Positions 24,752 through 35,365 of a stretch of 64,000 nucleotides of DNA are shown here, one piece after another. The DNA comes from Sepioteuthis lessoniana (Eukaryota; Mollusca; Cephalopoda; Myopsida; Loliginidae): assembly GCA_963585895.1 (NCBI GenBank), contig OY757921.1:57546937-57610936 (forward strand), in the 5' to 3' direction. Each line of letters starts with the position of its first letter. The first letter of the stretch is position 1. The notes below the pieces were generated by a model. It made no database searches. It was given only the letters and a program-made list of their open reading frames with translations, and was not told where the DNA came from. The position numbers and the translations under genes are program-made.

Positions 24752-25402
24752 TTAGGAGTGTTGCTCAGTGATCTTCGGGTTGATGTGAGTGTCACTTGAG
24801 TCAGCTGATTGAAGGGCGCTGATGATTTTCGAATAGATGTCACCCTTTAGTTGTTCGGTCGCGATGCCTAGAAAATTGCAATTCCTCTCCATAGGGATGA
24901 TGGAGGTGGAGTGGTAAGCAAAGAATGCTGGTAGTATCGGGGTCGTGTGTACCATGTGTCCTGATGAAAGCGTGCGTCTGAATTCAACAGTTGCGTTGCA
25001 GTTGTTTATTGAATCGGAGTCGAGTGTGTCGTGGCCGAGGATATTTTCACCGATCAGGATCGGTGTAGCTTGGGCTGTCATCAGCGCGTTTATCCCTTTA
25101 AAAACAGGTGAGCTGTGATTGCCGATGGTGATGTCGCAGTTTAGTTCACCTAGGGCAGTGATACTGCGATTGATCCCTTTCACGTGGATGTCGGAATGGG
25201 TCATGTGTTTTCTAGCTTCTTTGAGCAGCTGAGAGATCGGCACAATGAAGGTGGACCATTCAGAGTCCAGCATAACTGTGCCGGAAAAGGTGGTGTCTTT
25301 GATGGTCAAAGTAGAATTGACGAGCAGCGACAGCTGTGTGGAAGGTCTCTGGAGGTTGAATATGTGATAGCAAACGTGGGTGAACGGGAAACGAGCCAAC
25401 AC
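24752..25402 (-). pseudogene. retropepsin-like protease domain of an LTR element
   Basis: 216-codon open stretch on the minus strand. Residues 43-55 (VMLDSEWSTFIVP) align with the active-site loop of retroviral-type aspartic proteases, D-S/T-G, but the glycine is replaced by glutamate (25259-25267). Residues 114-123 (PILIGENILG) match the downstream flap/loop hydrophobic-G motif of the family. This element stage would process the polyprotein; with D-S-E the enzyme should be inactive. Upstream lies the CCCH segment, downstream the integrase zinc region only about 100 bases away. Confidence 0.6.
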
Positions 25403-25822
25403 ATCTCGTCCGGTTTGTACGGAAAATTCTGCTCTCCGATGTTTATGGATGGTGTGTCACCATCCGTCACTGTGACATTAGCCCGAATGAGAGGCGGGTG
25501 GCGATATGGGCATTTGCATCCGTGGAAGCAAGCGCAACCCCTGATGTAGTCTTTGCATGTGGTGGGTTCTGGGTTAAGGTTGCGGTCTCTGTGTGGCTGA
25601 TAGTGGTCGCATTTGTGTGGCGTGGTGAAGCTCGTCTGTTTTGCGGGTGCGGCGGTTGTCAACTTGTTTGTAGTGGCTGTTTCTGCTTGATTGGCAAATT
25701 TCTTCGACTCGATCGCTATGGTCTGTGCGTATAATACGGCATTGGGCTTCGCCTACGATACCACTCGCCGTATATTGTTGTCCGTTGTCTTGACAAGGTT
25801 GAGGTATAGGTTTGAATTCCAA
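25403..25822 (-). pseudogene. Gag-like segment with CCCH zinc finger
   Basis: Minus-strand sequence in two overlapping frames (25574-25822 and 25306-25662). The second has CKDYIRGCACFHGCKCPYRH at 25498-25557, which is C-x8-C-x5-C-x3-H, a CCCH finger, just before the protease-like region. Retroelement Gags usually carry CCHC knuckles, so the CCCH form is noteworthy. The N-terminal capsid part was not recognised, and the frame breaks show decay. Confidence 0.55.
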
Positions 25823-26493
25823 GTTTTGACCTTCTTGCTCAACAGCATCAACACTTCAAGGCCATATCGACCCCCGCCCGGTAAACTAAATTATAGCACA
25901 ACTGGGGCATTGATCATCCAGCCTTTGCACCCAATGCTCTCATATCATCGACAGTCTCTAGCAACATCTACAACCTGACCATACAGCAATACCTAAGCAC
26001 AGAGATCATCGTCACCTTCTCGACACGCTGTCACCACAAACTAATAGACTGCTGAGTCTAAGGATAAAGAATATTTTCTATCTTATGATATTGTAATTAA
26101 TTCCCAGACAATTATTTGTTTGATTTGATTATTTCGCGGTAAGCGTTTTTTTTTTATTTTCATTTTAAATATTTAGTAAAGGGAACTGAACGCTTGAGTT
26201 GCTGTTGTAGAAGTGATGAAATGCTGTGTCTGTGTATTCGATTTGAAAATTCCAAACTGCAGCGTTTCAAATAAAAAAAAACTGTAGCGTTTCAAATTTT
26301 CGTCTGCTTAATGAATTGGCGGGAAATTTGAATTCGAAAGAATATTTTCACTAACGAAAAAAATTAGAAAGAACATTGAATTCGTACGGTGAAGATGTAC
26401 AGATCTTTCTCTGGTTTTTCATAAGTCGAAATTCAATTATTTTATAAAGTTATAATCATAACTTTTATACATAAAATATTATATATTAAGTAA

Positions 26494-26758
26494 GTAAAGT
26501 AAAGTTAGCGACCATAGTCGAGGGTGACCCGAAGGCTCCCTTTTCGATAGCTACTACACCAAGGTGTAGGGGAGGGCGCTACTCCATTCCCAGGATTGCT
26601 CCACTTTACCCTTGAACCGTACCTTATAATGCTGAGTGTTAAGCAAGGTGGTATCAAGTACCATTTTTAAAGTCTTTGGTATGACTCGACCTGGGATTGA
26701 ACCCAGGTCTCCCGGGCCATTGGCGAACACTCTAACCGCTGGGCCAATGTCCCGGTTA
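26494..26758 (-). mobile_element. tRNA-headed SINE (family S1), full length, reverse
   Basis: Plus strand reads AGTTAGCGACCATAGTCGAG ... CGACCTGGGATTGAACCCAG ... CTAACCGCTGGGCCAATGTC, the complete S1 in reverse. Inserted in the presumed leader of the minus-strand LTR relic. Confidence 0.85.
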
Positions 26759-26765
26759 TATATTA

Positions 26766-27476
26766 AGTAAAATCTATTATTGTAATTTGAACAAACAAGA
26801 TCATTTAAAAAAAAAGGGGGTGGCACTCGAATCAAAAACTCCTTTTAACACGTAAATAACAAACGTAATTGTTTATATTGTATAGTCTTGTGTTTCTGAT
26901 ATTCGTAGAAACCATGTTTTATTTTAAAATGAAAATCTCTAAAAAGTTTTGTTAAAGATTAATGTTAGAGATTAAATTCTCTTTTTACTGTCAAAATTAA
27001 CAAGACAGCTGTTTAATTTCCCTTACATTTAATCTAAAATTATTTAAAACTATATTATCGAGTTTTTTTTCTGATTGCATATTAGCAAACATAAACAAAA
27101 GGAGAAAAAACTTTTATAAAATTGTTTTTATTTGTAAAAAAATTGTATAAACATTTAATTTTGCCTTTTTCAATACTGTAAATCTGTTAATTGTTTATCA
27201 TTAAGATATCGCTTGAGAACTTTTAGGCAAATATCTTTTTATATTTTTTGTATTAAATAAAATTTCTTGGATTGGATTTTTGGATTTTTAATTTCTTTTT
27301 TCATCCTTTAAATGTATCGTCCGAATTTGCAGACGATCTTCATTTTATCAATATCAAAATTTATCTTTTATCTGCCTGAAAACTTTTAACAGTTAAATCA
27401 CATCTTTTTTCTGCACAGAAACTATTTGCTATCTTTGTAGAAAAATTAAAATAGAATTTATTAAATTTTGATTAAA
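26766..27476. other. AT-rich DNA, nothing recognised
   Basis: No ORF, repeat or motif with support. Confidence 0.6.
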
Positions 27477-28569
27477 TGTTGCAGAGGCGATAAGCAGTTC
27501 GACCCCGCAAGATGAAAATTTATTTGTCGAGTTTACAAGGGAGTATGTAAAGTTCGTGATAGTTGTTGGTGTCTTCAGCTAGATGGTTGGTGTCGGTAGC
27601 TGGTATGGTCGAAGTTGTAGAGAGGTAGCAAGAAGATCGAAGCGAGTAGCTGGTGTTGGTCGAAGTCGAAGAGAGACAGATAGATGATTGAAGAGAGTAG
27701 CTGGTGTTAATCGAAGTTGATAGCACCAAAATGGTCGTGCCTTTGCTGTGCTAAGGCACTCGAACGGACGAGGGAACCGACAGCTCAAGCTAACCCGTGC
27801 TTTAGCGCAGTGCATCCGTGCAAACGGACAAGGGAGCCGACAGCTAATGCTAACCCGTGTTTTAGCGCCGCGCACCCGTGCTAACGTATCGAGCAAACGG
27901 ACCAGGAAGCTGTGGCTAAGATTTGCGGTATCTTAGCGCTGCGCAGACAGGGGACCGATAGCTAAAGCTAACCCGTGCTTTAGCGCTGTGCAGCTTAGCG
28001 GACGAACGGACAACAGAACTGACCGAATGGTTGAGACCGGATGGTCTTAGAGTCCTCTTCGTGTGTGCCACCTGGCTGTCTGTCCGTAAGGACCGTCAGA
28101 GATACTCCGATCCGCAGAAGGAGACCTTTAATGGTCCTTAAAAGGACCTTTTGGTATATTTGGCAAGGTGAATGCGACCACGAGATGTAGGATTCAGCCT
28201 TGGGGAGCCTCGGTATGAGAGCGGGCTCCCGAGAGCTTCATTGAACGAACTCTAAAATTTTTGACCAAAGGGAACGGTATGTCACACTGCTGGGCTATGT
28301 AAACATAAAGTTCGTCTATTAAAAATGGGCATAGAAATAAAGTCCTTCTTTAGCCCGAGATAGGCTACCGAAGATAATTCACTCCATTTTAATAGAGTTA
28401 TTTTTGACAGACGTGTTCTGTAAATGTTAAATAAAATTTATTTCCTTTCTCAAACTGTAACGGCTGGCCAGAGTCGTATAGGGCTTCAACATTTCCGGTC
28501 GTAGCAGGATGTACGGTTTTTTGGATGTATGTAATCCGATCTGTTTATGTTTGTGAACAAGTCGCGACA
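27477..28569 (-). mobile_element. LTR-like block, family B
   Basis: Plus strand starts TGTTGCAGAGG and ends GTCGCGACA, so the block has TG...CA ends in both directions. Its first 40 bases (TGTTGC..., TTCGACCCCGCAAG) match 35366-35410. Minus strand has AATAAA near 27512. Internally it has a three-fold GTAGCTGGTGTTGGTCGAAG-type repeat (27595-27720) and the hairpin array at 27783-27984. No matching target duplication was found at the ends. Confidence 0.45.
27783..27984. repeat. array of four hairpins with covarying stems
   Basis: Four units start at 27783, 27843, 27915 and 27961. Each is an 8-bp stem with a 7-8 base loop: GCTCAAGC/GCTTTAGC, GCTAATGC/GTTTTAGC, GCTAAGAT/ATCTTAGC and GCTAAAGC/GCTTTAGC. 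Units 3 and 4 pair perfectly although their arms differ, i.e. with compensatory changes; units 1 and 2 have one mismatch each, and unit 2 also a G-T pair. Each stem is followed by a GCGC-type block. Flanks carry CGGAC(A/G)AGGGA(A/G)CCGA. Confidence 0.8.
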
Positions 28570-29239
28570 AAAAAAAAAAAAAAAAAGAATAATTAGATTT
28601 GCTTTAAATATAAAAAATTACATTTTCGTTTAAGATTATTAAATCATCTTTATAAGACTTTCTACAAAACAGACTTTCAACACCCAACGCCAACGTGATA
28701 CAACAACCGCGATTTCTACACACATACACAGTTTGTGTAAGACTCGGTCAATAAAATCTGAATTTAAACTTATCCACTTGCCTCAGTAATTTGTCCAGTC
28801 CTCTGTCAGTCAGCAACAAACAACTAAATACCTATTTGTGGGATCGATGCACACACATAACGGTCCCACGACAAACTCTCCTTATGCATAGTGCACACGT
28901 GATTGATTTCAATATTAAAGAAAGTTTACATTTGATAGAAAAATTAAGTTTCAATTTAAAATATGGGATTTAGCAATAAGACAAAACTGATATGTTGCTT
29001 CAATCATTACCAAATGAGGACAAGAGTGATTGAAAGATTTTAAAACTGCAGCGACACAGGGATTATTTCATTTATTCAATGTACGTAAGGGCCCTGTGTT
29101 TCTTCAATTTTATACCAAACATGCAGACGTAAGGAGAGACACTTTTGGGCTAAAATTAGATATAATTTAGATAAACAAATTATTTCTCTTGTTATTGTTG
29201 AGTTTTATCTTAAGAAACCTTAACCCTATTCAAAATAAA
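28570..29239. other. AT-rich DNA, no recognised gene
   Basis: Has a polyA-signal-like GTCAATAAAATCTG at about 28748 and otherwise nothing supported. Confidence 0.5.
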
Positions 29240-30308
29240 TGTCGTCAGCAATGGTGATTTTACGGGGAGTGGGAGCGAGAGAAAGAATTGGTTGGTGAAT
29301 ATGAAAATATGTGCGAAATAGAGAAGAAAAATGTTCGTTGTTGTATCGATAAGAATGAGTCAATTTTAGAAAAATTGACGTATGTTGAACGGTTGTGGCA
29401 TCAAAAAATAAAAAAATGTTCCAATATTTGTGTTGGTAGGGATGAGTCACAGACTTATGTGGTCAACCAAAGTTCATTTCAACTGGGAATGAGAAACGTC
29501 GGCATTGAAAACGTGGAATGTATGGGGTGGTGATTCTCGGATCATGCAGCTTCCACCAAAGGCCGCAGTCAAAAGGTTAGGACGAATTTATGTGATGTTG
29601 AGTGTTGCAGGCGTCGCGGTCGATGTTCTCTCTCGAGGTCTCGGATTTATTTCCAAAAAAATACAAAATTTTTTGCGGATCATGAAGCTCCAATGTTTTT
29701 GTGGGAAGGGGACGGTCATGCTAGATTATATTTTCTAAGGAGCCCTAGGTAGCTACACTCGCCGACTCAGACACACAATACAATAAGACAGACATACATC
29801 GACATACGCGTTGCATTCACCAAAATACCGCATTCGCTCGATAAAAAACATATGTACAAAAAATGATAATGATGGGAAGGGAGAAACCCCCCAAAGAATA
29901 CAATGGTAAAACAAGGATAAAACCCCGTTTGGTTACCCTCCCTTTCCCACGTCTTTGATTTGGAAAGCCGACTATTTTCCGGTATCCACAAGGAGTGAAA
30001 ACCGACGGAGGTCTTGGAGCCGACTGACTTTTTTAAAACTTTTATTGACCACTTGGATCGAATCGACTCCAAAAACTTTGGAGGAGAAGGTTGCTGATTG
30101 GGTAAAAAATAAAAAGAAAAGGATCCTTTAAATTGTAAATTTAAAATTTCAACTGGATGGATGCGCAGAGCCTACCTGCGCAGCGACGTATTTTATTTCT
30201 TTTGGTTTCGACCATCGTCGAGACAACATCCACGTTTGTGGTGTTTTATTTGTTTGTGAGTTAGTTTGGAACATATTAGTAAATCAGAAGGGATTTCTGT
30301 ATATAACA
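29240..30308 (-). mobile_element. LTR-like repeat, family A, right copy (mosaic)
   Basis: 29240-29644 and 30009-30308 match the left copy at 22740-23100 and 23090-23406. Between them, 29645-30008 is absent from the left copy; the joint is flanked by GGTCTCGGA (29635-29643) and GGTCTTGGA (near 30010). The intervening part contains TTTCTAAGGAGCCCTAGGTA and CACTCGCCGAC, which recur at 60090-60125 in the family A copy there, so it seems to be another piece of the same LTR family. Confidence 0.6.
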
Positions 30309-31050
30309 TTAGTATTAACACTTTAATTTTGTTTTGAACCTCCCTTGTGGTTCAACAACTTGAGAATAAAGAAGAGGGTAAGAATAGATAAGAACTCCAC
30401 TACTATGAATGAAAAGTTTTTCCATTTAATTTCGTGAAGTAACATACTTATATTAAAACTCATGTCTAAGTTGTGTATATGATAGTGGTGTAGTATGAAA
30501 ACGAAGACGCTTCTTGAATTTGCTCGTTCCTCCTCCTCCACAGAAAAATCTCCACCCCCCTCCCCAAGTGGCCCCACCCCACACTTTCAGAGTTCTGGAA
30601 TCACCACTGGTCGTAGAAATTCAACCAGTGTCTTACAACACTTCCAGGATCACGTGAATGGTGAAAATTTTCGACTATAGACCTCTTGATTTCAGTAAAA
30701 AAAATGCATTTGAAGCATTTAATATGTCGGTCAGTTAATTCCCAAACAAAAATTTATGTTCTTTTATTTTCATATATCATATATCATATTATCGGTTAGA
30801 TAGGCAGATATGATCAAGTCAGAAGTTTCCTTCCATAATTGCCTCATAGAAAGTATCGTTTTTTTTTAAAGTTTCTAAGTCAGTTCATTTTGCCCTGCCT
30901 TCCTTTCCTTTATCTTCTTTTCCTTTTTTTCCTTTCCTTCTACCCAGTCTTGCACTTTGTTTTTACCCCCCACCCCAATTCTCTTCTTTCTTTTATTTCT
31001 CTGGCAAATTATTTCTTAAAGGTTGAAATGAAAACCAGTTTAACTTCAAT
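30309..31050. other. no recognised gene
   Basis: Contains a pyrimidine-rich tract (30880-31000). A block at 31055-31120 resembles 34450-34525. Nothing else supported. Confidence 0.5.
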
Positions 31051-31159
31051 GCCAGTGGTAATCGTTTTAATTCAGGTGAAAGTATTTCAAATAATGATTT
31101 TCAAGACAGATAGAGCCTCTCAACAGAAAACCAACTGGGGCCTGTTTATTAAGATTACT

Positions 31160-31500
31160 ATTAGTTACTTGAAACCATATGCAAACTGTGTGCAAACAAA
31201 TGATTATTATTACATAGAAACAATTACTTGAAACCATATAATTATTTGTATTAGGCAGGAATACTTGAAACCAAGTAATTGCGTGAAAAATATTTGTATT
31301 AGATAGGAATATCATATATGATATCATATAATTGTATAGGTATATCATATATGATATATAATTAGATAGGTATATTATATGTGATATCAGATAATTAGAT
31401 AGGTATATCATATATGATATCATACAATTAGATAGGAATATCATATATGATATCATGTAATTAGATAGGTATATCATATATGATATATGATTATATAAAA
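31160..31500 (+). repeat. minisatellite of a SINE-like element, palindromic 36-bp unit (left part)
   Basis: Units of about 36 bp with AATTAGATAGGTAT followed by ATATCATATATGATAT, itself palindromic; about six copies, preceded by older units with ACTTGAAACCATATAATTAT. The array resumes at 34112-34165 and is followed there by the SINE-type 3' end, so it was split by the LINE copy between. An apparent 153-codon ORF on the minus strand is only this repeat. Confidence 0.8.
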
Positions 31501-31519
31501 GCTGCCCACTTGTCTGCAG

Positions 31520-33740
31520 GAAACTCACAGTACTCCTTCAGCAGGCTTGTAAGAAGGGTATTGTACCACAGGAATGGTGTCTGGCTGATGGTATTTCGAT
31601 ACCAAAGGAAATGCAGTCAAAAGGCATCGCAAATTTTCGCTCAATATTCCTCCTAAATGTTGAAGGGAAAATATTTTTTTGAGTTCTTGCTTGCCGTATG
31701 ACAACCTTTCTGGTGAACAATCATTATATAAATACATCTGTCCAGAAGCCTGGGATACCTGGCTTCCCCGGATGTCTGGAACATTCACAAATGATATGGA
31801 ACTCATTACTCTCAGCCAAAAGGGACAAAATAGAACTACATGTGATCTGGCTTGATCTTGCCAAGGCATACGGTTCAGTTCCGCACTACTTAATCCGAAT
31901 GGCCCTCGAATTTTTCAACTTCCCTTGCAAGGTTGGGGAAATCATAATGAAATGCTTCAATTCAGCTTTCATAAAATTTACCGTTAAAGACTATACCATC
32001 AAGAGGAAGGCACTTGAGATCGGCATCATGATGGGCTGTGTGATTTCCCCACTTCTTTTCGTTCTGGCCATGAAACTCATATTACGAGGTGCGATGAAAA
32101 ATGAACATCTGACTTTTCCTCCTTCCAGAGCTTTTATGGACGACATCGCCATTCTTGTCCCGGACCAAATCGCTGCCGATGGTTTACTACAAAGGTATTA
32201 TGACCTTTTCACATGGGCGAAAGGAAAGTCGAAGTCTATCGTTAGTCAGAGGATCTGTCAGGGAGATCCATTTCAAAATTGGCGGTGATAAGATCCCAAC
32301 AGTCAGGGAGAAGCCGGTGAAGAGTCTCGGACGTCTTTATTCAATCCCACTGACTGACAGAGGTTCAAAAAGTAGCCTTGAAGTGGTTTAAATCAATTGA
32401 CCAAACTTGTCTCGCAGGAAAGATGAAGGCTTGGTGTTACCAACATAGTCTGCTACCCCGTCTTTTGTGGCCCTTACATATGTACGAGATTGCGCTATCT
32501 TGTGTTGAACGGATTCAATAGTATAGCAACAAATACCTGAGTAAGTGGCTCGGAGTTCCTCTTTGTTTTCCGACAGTGGGTTTATATACCAATTCTGGAA
32601 ACCTACAGCTCCCAATATCTTCACTGGTAGAAGAATTTAAAATTAGGAAAGTACGCCTTCACATGATGATGAAGGACTCAGCCGACGAGATCATTCGGAA
32701 GGCGTATGCAGAAATAAAATCAGGTACGAAGTGGTTAGCCGTTAATGCCGCCTAGGAGGCGGAATGCAGCCTACGAATCAAAGACATCATAGGTGTCAGT
32801 CAAACCAATCGAGCTGGGCTGGGTAGCCCGAACAACAAGGTATTCTCCAAAGTAGGCCCCAAGGGAAAAAGAAACATGGTGAGCGAAGAAGTCAGGATGT
32901 TTGAGAAGGAGCAAAGAACAGCCAGTGTTGTTACTCAGGCCAAACAATGTGCTTGGAAAAAATGGAATCATATCGAACCAATTAGATTATCGTGGAAATC
33001 CTTAATTGTAATGGAACCATTGGTGATATCATTCCTTCTTCGCTCTACATATGATCTCTTACCTAATGCGACCAACCTAAAATTATGGGGATATACCGAT
33101 TCAGACCGGTGCTTGTCGTGTAAAAGCGATCGGGGTACCTTGCGCCATGTACTATCTGTATGTCCACAATTGCTTCAGATGTACACATGGCAACATAACA
33201 AGATGTTAGAGGTTGTAATAGAGTTGTTAATAGCACAATGTGAGACAGCAAACCAGCAACCTGTTACAGTCTAGGAACCCATAATTCAGGTCTTTAAGGA
33301 AGGTGAATGTCCTGTGAGGAAACAAAAAATTCCAATATGAAGCTACTGAACGGAGCTAGTGACTGAAAAGTTTCAGCGGAACTCAAGACATCTCTACAAT
33401 TTCCAGTTCACATTATTCAAACAGAAAAGCCGCCAGACATTGTAGCGTGGCCCGATTCAAAGAAGATTGACCTCCTCATAGAATTGATTGTCCCCTGGGA
33501 AGAAAACCGGGAGGAAGCACACGAGCGGAAGAAAAACCGATTCGAAACACTGCGTGCCGACTGCGTGGAAAAGGGTTGGATATGCCAGTTGATTCCCATT
33601 GAGGTTGGTTGTCATGGTTTTCTAGAACACTCAGTCATTTCGTTTCTTTCAAAAATAGGGATCACTGGCAGCAGTTTGAAAGTTGCCTCAAATCATCTTC
33701 AGACCACGGCACAATATGCATAAAGTTGGATTTGGTCGAA
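31520..33740 (+). pseudogene. R2-group-like LINE: RT, CCHC and restriction-like endonuclease, broken
   Basis: Non-LTR retrotransposon relic. RT parts at 31698-32288: motif A LDLAKAYGSVPH (residues 52-63), motif B GIMMGCVISPLLF (109-121) and motif C FMDD (146-149, 32133-32144), the last a variant of the usual F/YADD. Further on, 32876-33274 has C-x2-C-x8-H-x4-C (residues 79-96). Then 33430-33640 has PDIVAWPDSKK, ELIVPWEENREEAHERKK and PIEVGCHGF, the signature of a restriction-like endonuclease. RT, then CCHC, then this nuclease is the order of the R2 group (R2, HERO and relatives). Frameshifts and stops separate the parts. It lies inside a palindromic minisatellite. Confidence 0.8.
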
Positions 33741-34111
33741 AGCGATAAGTTTTCAGCATGAATGAAATACACGCGGAACCACCATTCCAGTGTGATTGCG
33801 TAACATCAGGAAACGGTTACTGTAAATGCGTAATGACATCAACGGCCGAAAGTAAACGCGTTTTTTAAAAATCACAAACTGCTCACTAAAAATGATCAAC
33901 ATCTAATGTAATCTCTGCTTTTAATTGATCTGGCGTATATATATATATATATATAATTCTTTTAAATACCCTGTCCGGTGGCAAGATCTGCTTGGTAGCG
34001 GCAGGAGTGGCAGTACCGCCATGAGCTACCAAAACTGTGTCTAGCGGCTGATGAGGGCAGGGTATCGCATGTGCTTTCACACATTGTATGATGAAAAAAA
34101 ATTCGTACATC
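33741..34111 (+). mobile_element. 3' region of the R2-group-like LINE
   Basis: Non-coding sequence between the endonuclease and the resumed minisatellite. Has a TA tract at 33937-33955 and an inverted repeat ATACCCTG ... CAGGGTAT (33967-34065) framing a GC-richer segment. Taken as the LINE 3' UTR or an additional small insertion. Confidence 0.4.
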
Positions 34112-34295
34112 GTATGATATTATATAATTAGATAGGTATATCATATATGATATCATATAACAGTTTGCAAAAAAAAAAAAAAAAGAAACAACTACACAAA
34201 AATGTAAATAAATATCCTAACCTCTGGGTATAAAATAACCCTAGACGGGTTAACATGCCGTTTAAACCAACCAATCAATCAATCAATAAAGATAT
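34112..34295 (+). mobile_element. minisatellite (right part) and 3' end of the SINE-like element
   Basis: Resumes the unit AATTAGATAGGTAT + ATATCATATATGATAT, then an A tract, then TATAAAATAACCCTAGACGG, GTTAACATGCCG and an AACCAACCAATCAATCAATC tail. The last part is the same 3' module that ends the tRNA-SINEs of family S2. Confidence 0.7.
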
Positions 34296-35365
34296 TTGCT
34301 TCATATATAGGGGGAAAATTATCATCGACATTAGGATGTATCAAATATATTTTCGCTTTTTTACAAATCTCTTTCTCTCTCATTTCTCTTCCTCTCTCAT
34401 TTTGTCTTTCTCTCTCTTCCAAGTTTAAACAAGTCAATTTTGTCTGCTTATGGCAATCATTTCAATCTAGGTAAAAGTATTTCAAATGCTCATTTTTAAG
34501 GCCAGTAGACCTTCTCAACTTGAGTTGCTTTTTTGTTCATACAGAACTTTGTAAACTATAAAAAAAATCGAAATCCCAAAGTGGCTTGTCAGGAACTTCC
34601 AATGTAGAAATTAATTATAGTGAAAGATCCACAACTTCATTTCAATTTGAATGAAATTTAAATCCTAAATCTTGCTTTATAAAATTAGATATACCTATCA
34701 AATCTACAAACATGCACATATTTCTCTCAGTTTTCCTTTCTTTTTCTTATCTCATTCGAGTGTGGACACGTACACACACATACACACACATACGTTCAAG
34801 TAATGGCAATGCAGGAATGATTTCATACACCCCAGAGTTCAAGAAGAGGCTGCAGTTTAGTGTTAACACTCAAGACACGGGTAAAAGATATTACTTACTT
34901 TCACTAAAATCTGTCATAGAAAATTGAAAGATTTTATCTAATCTTTTATCTATCTTTTATTTCAATTACCAATTTTCAGCTGTCAAAAAATAATAGTGAA
35001 TAATATTAATAATTTTATGAATTTTGTGAAAGTAAAAATTTGTTTGAAATCGTCTGGTTTGAGGTATTCAAAAAAGAAAATGGTGAGGCATTATTAAAGG
35101 GGCCAGTAGGAATTTTTAAGAAATTGATCACCTGTATTTTATTTACATCCCTTTTCAAGACATCAGTCCGCAAAGAAAGAAAGAGAGAAAGAAAGAAAAA
35201 AAGAATTTTTGAATGAATGAATTATGCAGTTGGACGAGTCTATCATATTGTGGGGATTAAATGAAAATAAAAAAAAGCATAAAAAAGTAAAATAAAATAA
35301 ATAAATACAAAAATAACAATCTGATGGTGATGCTCCTATACTGGGGCGCTTGGGAATGTCAGAAT
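34296..35365. other. no recognised gene
   Basis: Pyrimidine-rich tract 34370-34425, a block at 34450-34525 similar to 31055-31120, and a small fragment of the SINE-like element at 35316-35365 (CAATCTGATGGTGATGCTCC). Nothing else supported. Confidence 0.5.

Noticed and set aside
25184-25978. Three plus-strand ORFs
   Set aside because: Shadows of the minus-strand Gag and protease-like frames.
31067-31528. 153-codon ORF, minus strand, with repeated ISYMIYLSN blocks
   Set aside because: It is the translation of a 36-bp minisatellite; unit length divisible by three keeps the frame open.
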